Positions 21,074 through 29,404 of a stretch of DNA of 64,000 bases are shown one piece after another. Source of the DNA: Ensifer sp. Root278 (GTDB taxonomy: Bacteria > Pseudomonadota > Alphaproteobacteria > Rhizobiales > Rhizobiaceae). The notes under the pieces were generated by a model. That model saw nothing but the letters and a program-made list of their open reading frames with translations, had not been told where the DNA came from and made no database searches. The stretch's first letter is position 1. Each line of letters opens with the position of its first letter. The translations under genes and the position numbers were made by a program. The stretch covers positions 90,698 to 154,697 of the forward strand of contig NZ_LMJJ01000006.1 of assembly GCF_001429285.1 (NCBI RefSeq). Reading direction: 5' to 3'.

Positions 21074-22489
21074 ATGAGATACCCCCGCGATCTTCACGGC
21101 CACGGCCCGAACTTCAAGATCACATGGCCCGACGGCGCCCGGATCGCCGTGCAATTCGTCATCAACTACGAGGAAGGTGGAGAGAACTGCGTGCTGCATG
21201 GCGACGCGGCCTCCGAAGCATTCCTGTCGGAAATCGTCGGCGCGCAGGCCTGGCAGGGCCAGCGCCACTGGAACATGGAATCGATCTATGAATATGGCGC
21301 GCGTGCCGGCTTCTGGCGGCTGCACCGCATGTTCACCGAACGCGGCGTGCCGGCAACGGTCTATGGCGTCGCCACGGCACTGAAGCGTTCGCCCGAGCAG
21401 GTTGCCGCCATGCAGGACGCCGGCTGGGAAATCGCCTCGCACGGTCTCAAATGGATCGAGCACAAGGACTTTTCGCCCGAGCGCGAACGCCAGGAGATCG
21501 CCGAGGCTATCCGCCTGCATACCATCGTTACCGGAGAGCGCCCACGTGGTTGGTACACCGGCCGCTGTTCGGACAACACGCTCGACCTCGTGACGGAAGC
21601 CGGCGGCTTTGACTACGTGTCCGACGCCTATGCCGACGACCTGCCCTACTGGCATGAACATGCCGGGCGCCATCAACTGGTCATCCCCTATACGCTCGAC
21701 AGCAACGACATGCGTTTTGCGACGCCGCAGGGTTTCAACAGCGGCGACCAGTTCTTCAGCTACCTCAAGGACAGCTTCGACGTTCTTTACGCCGAAGGAG
21801 CGGCCGGCGCGCCGAAGATGTTGAGCATCGGACTACACTGCCGCCTCGTCGGCCGCCCCGGCCGCGCCGCAGCACTTGCCCGCTTCCTCGACTATGTGCA
21901 GAGCCACGAGAAGGTCTGGCTCGCAAAGCGCGTCGATATCGCCTGCTACTGGGCCGAGGCCTATCCCTTCAAGGCCTGGGACGATCGCCCGTCGCGGCTT
22001 TCTGAAGAAGAGTTTGTCACCCGCTTCGGCGGCGTCTTCGAACATTCGAAGTGGATCGCCAAGCGCGCCTTCCAGGGCGAGCTTTCGCCCGCCAACGACA
22101 CGGCGATCGGCCTTGCGGCCGCCCTTTCCGCTGTCTTCCGCGAAGCCTCTGCCGAGGAACGGCTCGCCGTTCTCATCGCCCACCCGGACCTCGCTGGCAA
22201 GCTGGCGCAAGCCAAGCGTCTCACCGAGAGCTCGACCAACGAGCAGGCCGGTGCCGGCCTCGATGCGCTGACCGATGCCGAGCGCGAGCGCTTCACCACG
22301 CTCAACACGGCTTATGTCGAGAAGTTCGGCTTCCCCTTCATCCTGGCGGTCAAGGGACGGACCAAGGGCGAAATCCTTGCGGCCTTCGAAGGCCGGGTCG
22401 AAAACGACCGCGAGACGGAATTCGAGACGGCGTGCCGGCAGGTGGAGCGGATCGCCTATCTGCGCCTCAAGGACATGCTGCCGAGCTGA
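21074..22489 (+). CDS. puuE: bifunctional allantoinase PuuE / OHCU decarboxylase UraD fusion
   Basis: A 471-residue two-domain protein. Residues 1 to about 300 are a cofactor-independent allantoinase of the polysaccharide-deacetylase fold (YPRDLHGHGPNFKITWPDGARIAVQFVINYEEG-type start, ASHGLKWIEH, RPRGWYTGRCSDNTLDL). Residues about 308-471 are OHCU decarboxylase: VFEHSKWIA with the catalytic His324, LIAHPDLAGKLA, SSTNEQAGAGLD and ERIAYLRL. The protein would make S-allantoin from OHCU and then open it to allantoate, placing two consecutive steps on one chain. The ATG at 21074 sits 10 bases after GGAGGA. It is followed 10 bp later by allantoicase. Confidence 0.93.
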   Translation: MRYPRDLHGHGPNFKITWPDGARIAVQFVINYEEGGENCVLHGDAASEAFLSEIVGAQAWQGQRHWNMESIYEYGARAGFWRLHRMFTERGVPATVYGVATALKRSPEQVAAMQDAGWEIASHGLKWIEHKDFSPERERQEIAEAIRLHTIVTGERPRGWYTGRCSDNTLDLVTEAGGFDYVSDAYADDLPYWHEHAGRHQLVIPYTLDSNDMRFATPQGFNSGDQFFSYLKDSFDVLYAEGAAGAPKMLSIGLHCRLVGRPGRAAALARFLDYVQSHEKVWLAKRVDIACYWAEAYPFKAWDDRPSRLSEEEFVTRFGGVFEHSKWIAKRAFQGELSPANDTAIGLAAALSAVFREASAEERLAVLIAHPDLAGKLAQAKRLTESSTNEQAGAGLDALTDAERERFTTLNTAYVEKFGFPFILAVKGRTKGEILAAFEGRVENDRETEFETACRQVERIAYLRLKDMLPS

Positions 22490-22499
22490 GGGCCTCGCG

Positions 22500-23522
22500 A
22501 TGACGACCGACGGCGTGAGCCCGCCCGAATTCGCGCTGAATGCGATCAACCTCGCCTCCGCCGCTCTCGGCGCGAGGCCGGTCTTCGCAACCGACGAGTT
22601 CTTCGCGCCGCTCGAGCGCATGCTTCAAGACGCGCCGCCGGTCTATCATCCCGGTGTCTATGACGAGAACGGCAAGTGGATGGACGGCTGGGAGACGCGG
22701 CGTCGCCGCGGCCCCGGCAACGATCATGCCATCATCGCGCTTGCCGCAAACGGTCGTATCCGCGGCTTCGAGGTCGATACGGCGCATTTCACCGGCAACT
22801 ATCCGAGCGCCTGCGCCATCGACGCCTGTCTGGCGCCCGATGGACCGGATGAGCGGACGACCTGGACGGAACTTGTCTGCGCGCGGCCGCTCGGGCCGAG
22901 TGCGCTTCATCATTTCGAGGCCAGGTCGGAAGCGGTCTGGAGCCATGTCCGCCTGCGCATCTATCCCGATGGCGGCATCGCCCGCCTCAAGGTTTACGGC
23001 ACGCCCGCCCTGGACCGGGCGGCGATCGGCGACACGGCAGTCGATCTCGCCTCGTCGCTGCTCGGCGGCCGCATCATCGCGTATTCGAACGGGCACTACG
23101 GCCACCAGCGGCTGCTTGCGCCCGGACGCGGCATCAACATGGGCGACGGCTGGGAGACGCGCCGCCGGCGCGAGCCCGGCAACGACTGGATCGTGGTCAA
23201 ACTTGCCGCGCGCGGTGCGGTCGAGCGGATCGTGGTCGACACCGCCCACTTCAAGGGAAACTACCCGGACGCCTGCTCGCTGCAGGCAGCCGACCTCAGC
23301 GCAGCCACGTGCGAGCTGGCTGCCTCGATCACCGCATCGTCGATGTTCTGGCGCGAGGTTCTGCCGCAGCAGAAGCTCTCGGCCGACAGCCTGCACACCT
23401 ACGGAGCAAACGAGTTCAAAGCGCCGGGCCCTGTAACCCATGTGCGTTTCAACATCTTCCCCGATGGCGGCGTCAGCCGGTTGCGTGTCTTCGGGCGTAT
23501 TGCGAAAGCCGGCAGCCCCTAG
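22500..23522 (+). CDS. alc: allantoicase
   Basis: A 340-residue protein with two repeated jelly-roll allantoicase domains. The first repeat has MDGWETRRRRGPGNDHAII and VDTAHFTGNYP, the second GDGWETRRRREPGNDWIVV and VDTAHFKGNYP, each followed by an R..I(Y/F)PDGG(I/V)(A/S)RL(K/R)V(Y/F)G end. It hydrolyses allantoate to ureidoglycolate and urea. The ATG at 22500 overlaps nothing and lies 10 bp after puuE-uraD, so it is the second gene of that operon; ureidoglycolate lyase follows after a hairpin. Confidence 0.95.
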   Translation: MTTDGVSPPEFALNAINLASAALGARPVFATDEFFAPLERMLQDAPPVYHPGVYDENGKWMDGWETRRRRGPGNDHAIIALAANGRIRGFEVDTAHFTGNYPSACAIDACLAPDGPDERTTWTELVCARPLGPSALHHFEARSEAVWSHVRLRIYPDGGIARLKVYGTPALDRAAIGDTAVDLASSLLGGRIIAYSNGHYGHQRLLAPGRGINMGDGWETRRRREPGNDWIVVKLAARGAVERIVVDTAHFKGNYPDACSLQAADLSAATCELAASITASSMFWREVLPQQKLSADSLHTYGANEFKAPGPVTHVRFNIFPDGGVSRLRVFGRIAKAGSP

Positions 23523-23566
23523 ATCGTTTCGCAGAGGAAACGAAATGACCGGACCTGAACCGCAAG

Positions 23567-23591
23567 TTCCAGGGAAGCGCTTTCCCTGGAA
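23567..23591. repeat. hairpin between alc and allA
   Basis: TTCCAGGGAA (23567-23576) pairs perfectly with TTCCCTGGAA (23582-23591) around GCGCT. The sequence resembles one half of the palindromic repeats at 5.4 and 26.8 kb (CCAGGAAAA...AATTGC), so it is probably a diverged family member within the operon. Confidence 0.5.
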
Positions 23592-23629
23592 TTGCTGCCA
23601 TCGATCAACATTGCACGGAGGAGCGTCGC

Positions 23630-24115
23630 ATGAAGGAGATCGTCATACAGCCACTGACCCGGGAGGCCTTTGCGCCCTACGGCGACGTAATCGAAACGGA
23701 GAACGCCCACAACTTCCCCATCAACGGTGGCAAATGCACCCGCTATCACGATCTCGCCAAGATCGAAACGACGGGCGAGAAGGCCCGGCCGATGATCAGC
23801 CTGGTGCGCGGCGAACCCTATCCGCTGCCACTCAAGCTCACCATGGTCGAGCGCCATCCGCTCGGCAGTCAGGCGTTCATCCCCTTGAGCGACAATCCGT
23901 TCCTCGTCGTCGTCTCCCGGGAAACCGACGAAGGCCCGAGTGAACCGATCGCCTTCAAGACCACACCGGGCCAAGGCGTAAACATCGCCCGCAATGTCTG
24001 GCACGGCATCCTGACACCACTCGAAGATGTCTCGGATTTCGCGGTTGTCGACCGCGGCGGCGAAGGCGTCAATCTGGAGGAACACTTCTTCAAGGAGCCG
24101 TTCCTGATTGTATGA
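23630..24115 (+). CDS. allA: ureidoglycolate lyase
   Basis: A 161-residue cupin-fold enzyme that splits ureidoglycolate into glyoxylate and urea. It starts MKEIVIQPLTREAFAPYGDVI, typical of AllA, and has FPINGGKCTRYHDLAKIE, MVERHPLGSQAFIPL, GQGVNIARNVWHGILTPL and the terminal DRGGEGVNLEEHFF. It follows alc after 107 bp, with GGAGGAGCG before the ATG. Its glyoxylate product is the substrate of Gcl at 7.3-9.1 kb, which explains why the glyoxylate operon is clustered here. Confidence 0.95.
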   Translation: MKEIVIQPLTREAFAPYGDVIETENAHNFPINGGKCTRYHDLAKIETTGEKARPMISLVRGEPYPLPLKLTMVERHPLGSQAFIPLSDNPFLVVVSRETDEGPSEPIAFKTTPGQGVNIARNVWHGILTPLEDVSDFAVVDRGGEGVNLEEHFFKEPFLIV

Positions 24116-24213
24116 ATGAACGAATGGCCCGGTCAACTGACCGGGTCATCGGTGCGTGGGTCACGGGGCGTACCGTAGGGCTCAACTGTTTTCCTGATGC
24201 CCATCAATCGACA

Positions 24214-25062
24214 TCAGTAGCCGCCATCCCGACGGAACTTCGTCGGCGTGTATCCCGTCACCCGGCGGAAATCGCGCGAGAAATGATAGGGATCGGGATA
24301 GCCGCATACCGCCGCCACCGCGGAAACCTTCGCATCGCGGCCGATCAGCAGGCGTTTCGCCTGGTTGATGCGCTCGTGGCGCAGCCAGTCCATCGGCGTC
24401 GTGCCCACCATATCGCGAAAGCGGCGAAAGAGTTGCGACTGGCTAAGCCGCGCTAGGGCCGCGAGATCATCGATCGTCCAGGCGCGGGCGAGATCGTCAC
24501 GCATCGCTGAAAGAACAGCCAACAAACGATCCTCGCCCGGTGCATCCTCGCCCGGCTCACTGCCGGTCAGACGCGGACCGATCATGTCCACGATCAGCCC
24601 GGAGATAGCCGCACTCGCCAAGGCATCGGTCGCAGGCGAGCGTTCCGCAAGAAACCCGCTCACCGCCTCAAAGGCAGCGCGTGCCGTCTGCGTATCCCTC
24701 GGCGCGAACAATGGCGACTGCTGGACACCCAGGAACTGGTAGAGCGCATCGAGACCGTGCCCCTCGATCCCCATCCAGAGATAGCGCCAGTTTTCGCTGT
24801 CGGGCGCGCAGCTGTGCGCATAGGCCTGCGCGGTATCGAGCCAGGCGACATTGCCCGTTTCGGCCAGGAACCGTTGACCGCGCACCTCTATCAGCCCGCG
24901 GCCGCCGGTGGTGTAGACAAAGACATGCTGGTGGAACCGCTTGCGGATCGGCGCTTCCTCAGGATGGGCGGTCCGGCTTCCGGCGACCAGCGCCAGATAG
25001 GGAAACGCATCGGCAAATTTGGCCGGCGTATGGAAATGGATCTCTTCGTTTTCAGACAGCAT
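24214..25062 (-). CDS. AraC-family transcriptional regulator
   Basis: A 282-residue protein with an N-terminal cupin-like sensing domain (RKRFHQHVFVYTTGGRGLIEVRG, then LDTAQAYAHSCAPDSENWRYLWMGIEG) and a complete C-terminal pair of helix-turn-helix units (LARLSQSQLFRRFRDMVGTTP, then AVAAVCGYPDPYHFSRDFRRVTGYTPTKFR). It is divergent from the P450-ferredoxin pair, 112 bp away, and is the obvious candidate to control it. The sensing domain is of the sugar- or small-ligand-binding type; no ligand can be named. Confidence 0.88.
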   Translation of the reverse strand: MLSENEEIHFHTPAKFADAFPYLALVAGSRTAHPEEAPIRKRFHQHVFVYTTGGRGLIEVRGQRFLAETGNVAWLDTAQAYAHSCAPDSENWRYLWMGIEGHGLDALYQFLGVQQSPLFAPRDTQTARAAFEAVSGFLAERSPATDALASAAISGLIVDMIGPRLTGSEPGEDAPGEDRLLAVLSAMRDDLARAWTIDDLAALARLSQSQLFRRFRDMVGTTPMDWLRHERINQAKRLLIGRDAKVSAVAAVCGYPDPYHFSRDFRRVTGYTPTKFRRDGGY

Positions 25063-25174
25063 CCGCGTTTTCTGTCAGTCAATGCGAGTTTTGTCCATCA
25101 TCTTGCGACAGCGTACCATTCCCAACGAGACCGTGGCGACGCTATCATGCAGCTTTATGCACGGAGTATTGCCC

Positions 25175-26428
25175 ATGACCGAAGCCACGCCGAACGGCGA
25201 AGCCGCAAAGCTGACCTTCGCGCCGTTGTCCCCGGATTTTGCCCGCGATCCCTACCCGACCTACCGCGCCTTGCGTGAGAAGGAAGGGCTGCATTACTTC
25301 CCAGACCTCGACATCTGGCTGGCTTCGCGCTTCGAGGATGTCTCGGCGATCGTCATGGACAAGCGGATGGTGCGCTCGCTCGAGGACATTGCGACCGCCG
25401 AGGAGCTTGCGAAACTGCAGCGTGCCGGTAACTGGCATGACATGCCGCACCACGAGCGCTTCGTCCAGTTCAGCCTGCTCGACAGCGACGGCGCCGTGCA
25501 CGACCGGCTGCGCAAGCAGGTGTTCAAGCTGTTCACGCCTGCCATGATCGCCAAGCTGCGCGACCAGATCCAGGCCTATGTCGACCGCCTGATCGACAGC
25601 CTTGCAGATCGCGGCGAGATCGATTTCGTCGACGACCTCGCCGCCCACGTTCCCGGCCATATCATCGGCCGCCTGCTCGGCGTGCCGGACGAAGACTGTC
25701 CGCAGCTCCGCATCTGGTCGGAAAACATCGTGCAGTTCTTCGACGTCGACCGTTCCGACGCGCGCAAGAAGATCGCCGAAGACAACACCACCGAGTTCTA
25801 CGAGTATCTGACGGCGCTGAAGGCCGAGCGCGAGCGCGCGCCGAACGATGATCTCATCTCGGTGCTGATCGAGGCGGAGCGCTCCGGCGCAATGAACTTC
25901 GACGAATTCATCTCGACCTGCATGCTGATCCTGATGGCGGGCCACGGCTCGACGATCGACGTGCTCGGCAGCGGCATGCATGCGCTCTTGCGCTTTCCCG
26001 AGCAGATGGCGCGGCTGAGGAACGAACCCGGCCTGATCCAGACCGGCGTACAGGAGATGTTCCGCTACGAATCCCCGCTTCCCTTCTTCCACCGGCATTG
26101 CGTCGAGGACGTCGAGATCTGCGGCCGGCGTTTCGAACGCGGCACCAAGTTCGGCCTGCTCTACGGTGCTGCCAACCGCGACCCCAAGCAATTCGACAAC
26201 GCCGACACCTTCGATATCGGCCGCACGCCCAACCGGCACCTCGCCTTCGGCGGCGGCGTGCACTTCTGTCTCGGCAACCACCTCGCGCGGCTCGACATGG
26301 ATATCATCTTCAGCACCCTGCTTCGCCGCTTCCCGACCATCGAACTCGCCGAGCGGGAACCGGAATACAAGCGCGGCCTTTCGGTGCGCGGCCCCAAGCG
26401 GCTGAAGATTGCCATCCGGCAAGCCTGA
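25175..26428 (+). CDS. cytochrome P450
   Basis: A 417-residue soluble bacterial P450 (CYP101/CYP111-like size). The ExxR motif is Glu294-Arg297 (EMFRYESP). The heme-thiolate loop is FGGGVHFCLGNHLAR with Cys365. In the I helix, where most P450s read AGxET(T/S) or AGxDT, this protein reads AGHGST (255-260), so the acidic residue that helps oxygen activation is replaced by glycine and the next Thr by Ser. The start at 25175 follows a GGAG; earlier in-frame starts run into the AraC promoter. Its electrons should come from the ferredoxin encoded 40 bp downstream; no ferredoxin reductase is present. Substrate unknown. Confidence 0.92.
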   Translation: MTEATPNGEAAKLTFAPLSPDFARDPYPTYRALREKEGLHYFPDLDIWLASRFEDVSAIVMDKRMVRSLEDIATAEELAKLQRAGNWHDMPHHERFVQFSLLDSDGAVHDRLRKQVFKLFTPAMIAKLRDQIQAYVDRLIDSLADRGEIDFVDDLAAHVPGHIIGRLLGVPDEDCPQLRIWSENIVQFFDVDRSDARKKIAEDNTTEFYEYLTALKAERERAPNDDLISVLIEAERSGAMNFDEFISTCMLILMAGHGSTIDVLGSGMHALLRFPEQMARLRNEPGLIQTGVQEMFRYESPLPFFHRHCVEDVEICGRRFERGTKFGLLYGAANRDPKQFDNADTFDIGRTPNRHLAFGGGVHFCLGNHLARLDMDIIFSTLLRRFPTIELAEREPEYKRGLSVRGPKRLKIAIRQA

Positions 26429-26468
26429 CCCGCACTGAAACCGACATTCTAAGAACCGGAGAATACCC

Positions 26469-26789
26469 ATGCCCAAGATCGTCTTCATCGACGCGGACGG
26501 CACGACCAAAGAAGTGCAGGCGGAGGTCGGCCAATCGCTGATGTCCGCGGCGGTGCAGAACGGCATCGATGCCATTGCCGCCGAATGCGGCGGTTCCTGC
26601 GCCTGCGGCACCTGCCACTGTTACATCGACGGCGAATGGGCCGAACGATTGCCGGCACCCGATTTCCAGGAGCAGGACATGATCGAGTGCGTGGTCAATC
26701 CCAACGAGCGCAGCCGCCTGAGCTGTCAGATCACGGTCTCGGCCGAGTTCGATGGCCTGGTGGTGCATCTGCCGGCCGGGCAATACTGA
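26469..26789 (+). CDS. [2Fe-2S] ferredoxin, putidaredoxin/adrenodoxin type
   Basis: A 106-residue ferredoxin. The cluster cysteines are Cys40, Cys46, Cys49 and Cys86 in the pattern C-x5-C-x2-C...C, within AECGGSCACGTCHCYIDGEW; the ending PAGQY is also typical of the P450-linked branch. It should deliver electrons to the P450 encoded just upstream in the same operon. Two extra cysteines, Cys44 and Cys51, flank the cluster loop. Confidence 0.93.
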   Translation: MPKIVFIDADGTTKEVQAEVGQSLMSAAVQNGIDAIAAECGGSCACGTCHCYIDGEWAERLPAPDFQEQDMIECVVNPNERSRLSCQITVSAEFDGLVVHLPAGQY

Positions 26790-26792
26790 GCA

Positions 26793-26835
26793 AGTCCAGG
26801 AAAAGTGTGAAACGGTTTTCCGCCCGGATTCGCGT
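26793..26835. repeat. dispersed palindromic intergenic repeat, copy C (inverted)
   Basis: AGTCCAGGAAAAGTGTGAAACGGTTTTCCGCCCGG..., the reverse complement of copy A at 5367-5412 with a few changes. It directly follows the ferredoxin gene and probably also ends its message. Confidence 0.78.
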
Positions 26836-26952
26836 ACCTTAAAAAGTCAGATCAGGTAGAAAAAGGCCGGGGCAACATTTTCGTTGCTCCGGCCAGCACT
26901 TACGGGGAAGTTCTGATTGGCCGAGGCGACGATGCCCCGGCCAAATTTCGTA

Positions 26953-28245
26953 TTACTCGGCAAAGAACGCGAAGCGCACGATGAACAGGGCGGCGACGAT
27001 CTGGGTGGCCGGGTGGATGACGCTCCACTTTCCGGTGCAGACCTTCAAGACGACGTAGCTCACGAAGCCGAAGGCGAGGCCGTTGGCGATCGAGTAGGTG
27101 AAGGGCATGGCGAGCGCGGTGAGCGCAGCCGGTGCCGCTTCCGTCAGGTCGTCCCAGTCGACTTCGGTCAGTTCGCGCATCATCAGGCCGGCGACATAGA
27201 GCAGAGCCGGAGCCGTCGCATAGGACGGGACGGCCGCTGCCAGCGGCGAGAAGAACAGTGCTGCCAGGAACAGCACGCAGACGGTGAGCGCGGTCAGGCC
27301 GGTGCGGCCGCCTGCCTGAACGCCCGAGGCGCTTTCGACATAGGCAGTCGTGCTGCTGGTGCCGATCAGCGAGCCGGCGACGATCGCGGTGCTGTCGGCC
27401 AGAAGCGCGCGGCCGAGACGGTTCGGCTTGCCCTCTTCGACCAGCTTGGCACGCTTGGCGACACCGATCAGCGTGCCGGTGGCGTCGAAGACTTCCACGA
27501 GTACGAAGACGAGGATGACGTGCAGCAGGCCGCCATGCAGAGCGCCCATGATGTCGAGCTGCAGGAAGGTCGGCGCAATGCTCGGCGGTGCCGAGACGAT
27601 GCCCTTGAACTCACTGACGCCAAGGATCATCGACAGAACCGTGACAACCAGGATGCCGATCAGGATCGAGCCGCGAACCTTCAGCGCATCGAGCACGGCG
27701 ATCACGAAGAAGCCGAGGATGGCGAGAAGCGGACCGGTCTGCTTGAGATCGCCAAGACCGACGAGCGTTGCCGGATTGTCGACGACGATACCGGCGTTCT
27801 TCAAGGCGATGATGCCGAGGAAGAGGCCGATACCGGTGGCAATCGCGCTTCTCAGCGAATGCGGAATGCCGGCAATCAGCCAGCTTCGCACCCCGGTCAC
27901 GGTGAGGATCAGGAAGATCACGCCCGAGATGAAGACCGCGCCCAGCGCCTGTTGCCAGGTGAAGCCGAGGGCAGCGACGACGGTGAAGGCGAAGAAGGCG
28001 TTGAGGCCCATGCCGGGCGCCATGCCGATCGGCCAGTTGGCGACGAGCGCCATGACGGCGGAGCCGAGTGCGGCGGCGATACAGGTTGCGACGAAGACGG
28101 CATCCCTATCCATGCCCGTGCTCGACAGGATGTCGGGGTTGACGAAGATGATGTAGGACATCGTCAGGAATGTCGTGATACCGGCGATCACCTCGGTGCG
28201 CGCCGTCGTCTGATGCTCTTTCAGCTTGAATAGTCGTTCAAACAT
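26953..28245 (-). CDS. NCS2-family purine permease (guanine/hypoxanthine type)
   Basis: A 430-residue membrane protein with about 12 transmembrane segments, of the AzgA/PbuG/GhxP branch. Family markers are MSYIIFVNPDIL near residue 30, the NWPIGMAPGMGLNAFFAF segment, EVFDATGTLIGVA with its membrane Asp/Glu, and TSSTTAYVESASGVQAGGRTGLTAL. It probably imports guanine, hypoxanthine or adenine by proton symport. It would feed GuaD and XdhABC. The ATG at 28245 follows GGGAGGAAAG; a longer open frame runs to 28506 but is non-homologous leader sequence. A structured leader and a GACTTTCAAA box lie upstream. Confidence 0.92.
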   Translation of the reverse strand: MFERLFKLKEHQTTARTEVIAGITTFLTMSYIIFVNPDILSSTGMDRDAVFVATCIAAALGSAVMALVANWPIGMAPGMGLNAFFAFTVVAALGFTWQQALGAVFISGVIFLILTVTGVRSWLIAGIPHSLRSAIATGIGLFLGIIALKNAGIVVDNPATLVGLGDLKQTGPLLAILGFFVIAVLDALKVRGSILIGILVVTVLSMILGVSEFKGIVSAPPSIAPTFLQLDIMGALHGGLLHVILVFVLVEVFDATGTLIGVAKRAKLVEEGKPNRLGRALLADSTAIVAGSLIGTSSTTAYVESASGVQAGGRTGLTALTVCVLFLAALFFSPLAAAVPSYATAPALLYVAGLMMRELTEVDWDDLTEAAPAALTALAMPFTYSIANGLAFGFVSYVVLKVCTGKWSVIHPATQIVAALFIVRFAFFAE

Positions 28246-28338
28246 CTTTCCTCCCTTGGCGGCGTCACCACGACGCAGCCGAACGACAGTGACCGGGAAA
28301 CCGTCTCCTCCAGTTCCCGACCAGTGCATTTCGAACGT

Positions 28339-28412
28339 CCGGAAGTTTCCGGGACGATCGCTTCGCTTAAGGCTTCGTGCCGGCTGGCGATCGTCCGCCC
28401 TCTTTCGGACGA
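28339..28412 (-). promoter_or_regulatory. candidate structured 5' leader of the purine permease
   Basis: In the direction of the permease message, a 7-bp hairpin (28406-28412 with 28391-28397) is followed by a perfect 10-bp stem (28387-28396 with 28352-28361, 25-base loop) and a small CCGGAA/TTCCGG hairpin (28339-28352). The first two cannot form together because they share 28391-28396. This is what a riboswitch or attenuator would look like, but I do not recognise a known ligand-binding class. Confidence 0.45.
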
Positions 28413-28597
28413 CGCGAATGCCTTTTGCACAGCCTTGGGATTGTGCGACTTCCGGAGCCGGACCGCTAGCCGTCCATTCCCGGGATCGGTGATGAAAGAC
28501 TTTCAAATTTTTCGGAGCATTTGGGGGGCCGAAACTGCGTGTTTCGCGTGTTCACCACCATCGGGGTGTGCCAAGAAGAAACTCTCGACAAAATATG

Positions 28598-28641
28598 TTG
28601 GAAGGTCCTCTTGACCTTCCAACGATGGGAACCGCCATGTT
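28598..28641 (+). promoter_or_regulatory. CueR/HmrR-like copper promoter of the small chaperone gene
   Basis: TTGACC at 28611-28616, then a 19-bp spacer and CATGTT at 28636, has the over-long spacing typical of MerR-type promoters. The spacer holds CCTTCC-N6-GGGAACC, an imperfect version of the CueR dyad (ACCTTCC...GGAAGGT). Directly upstream, TTGGAAGGTC (28598-28607) forms a perfect 10-bp inverted repeat with GACCTTCCAA (28613-28622). Confidence 0.55.
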
Positions 28642-28670
28642 TCTCTCACAACGAAACGAAGGAGACAAGC

Positions 28671-28868
28671 ATGCAGAACTACAAGATCGACAACATGACC
28701 TGCGGCCACTGCGCCGGTGCCGTCCAAAAGGCGATCCTGAGCGTCGATCCGCAGGCTACGATCAAGGTCGATCTCGGCAACCGGGAAGTCAGCGTCGAGA
28801 CCGTTGCCGGTGCGGGCCCGATCGCCGACGCCTTGAGGGCCGCCGGCTACGAAAGCCGTGCGCTCTAG
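28671..28868 (+). CDS. copZ: heavy-metal-associated (copper chaperone) protein
   Basis: A 65-residue single HMA domain: the MTCGHC motif (Cys11, Cys14) for Cu(I) follows the first beta strand, and the protein ends AAGYESRAL as ferredoxin-like CopZ proteins do. It would carry Cu(I) in the cytoplasm to a P-type ATPase, but no such ATPase is in the window. The ATG at 28671 has AAGGAGA upstream; the open frame reaches 28521 but would run through the metal-responsive promoter. It is a single-gene unit. Confidence 0.85.
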   Translation: MQNYKIDNMTCGHCAGAVQKAILSVDPQATIKVDLGNREVSVETVAGAGPIADALRAAGYESRAL

Positions 28869-28954
28869 ACGATGGGCCGCGCCGTGGACCATCCACAGCC
28901 CAACTGGGTGGCAACGAATGCCCCGCCCGAAGCGCTTGGGCGGCTTTTCGGCCG

Positions 28955-29197
28955 CTGGTCGAGAAGTTCGCCGCCGCCTTTGCCGCAGACGTCGAGCCCG
29001 GACTTGCCGCCTTCATGACCGACTCCCAGGTTCCGTGGGACCTCGAGGCGCTTCAGGGCGAGGTGGGCAAGCCCGCCTGGAAGGAAAAGCCGAGCTGGTA
29101 TCTCGCCACCGAGGACCGCATGATCCCGGTCGACGGAACGAAACGCAGCCTCCGACCGCAGCGCCGCTCGGGGGCTGCTTTTGCGATCGACAGCTAA
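28955..29197 (+). pseudogene. alpha/beta-hydrolase remnant
   Basis: One frame reads LVEKFAAAFAADV, then FMTDSQVPWDLEALQGEVG, PAWKEKPSWYLATEDRMIPVD. This matches the last third of a common rhizobial alpha/beta-hydrolase family, in which this stretch precedes the catalytic His region. After MIPVD the frame turns into unrelated sequence and the expected SHA(I/V)-containing end is missing; there is no start upstream. It appears to be a decayed gene. The following 200 bp, up to 29404, show nothing recognisable. Confidence 0.6.
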
Positions 29198-29404
29198 CCC
29201 CGCAGAATACCGCCTCCAGATGGACGAAAGTGCGGACGGCACTTTTGCTGCTTTCCTTGCCTGCGGGCATCGACCCGAAGGCAAGACGCCGGTCCCCGCA
29301 AAGTTGTCTGCAACGTCCAGCGTCCATTATCCCCGGCTCTCGAGCCTGTCTCGGCAGGTCCTAGAAGCCTTTCCCATCAACGGCACCGGCATAACCGCCG
29401 AACT

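Noticed and set aside
25145..26611. A 488-codon minus-strand frame opposite the P450
   Set aside because: Antisense to a P450 with all heme motifs; no independent evidence.
28246..28506. An 87-codon extension of the purine permease
   Set aside because: The family starts at MFERLFKL with a strong ribosome site; the extension coincides with hairpins and a shared promoter box.
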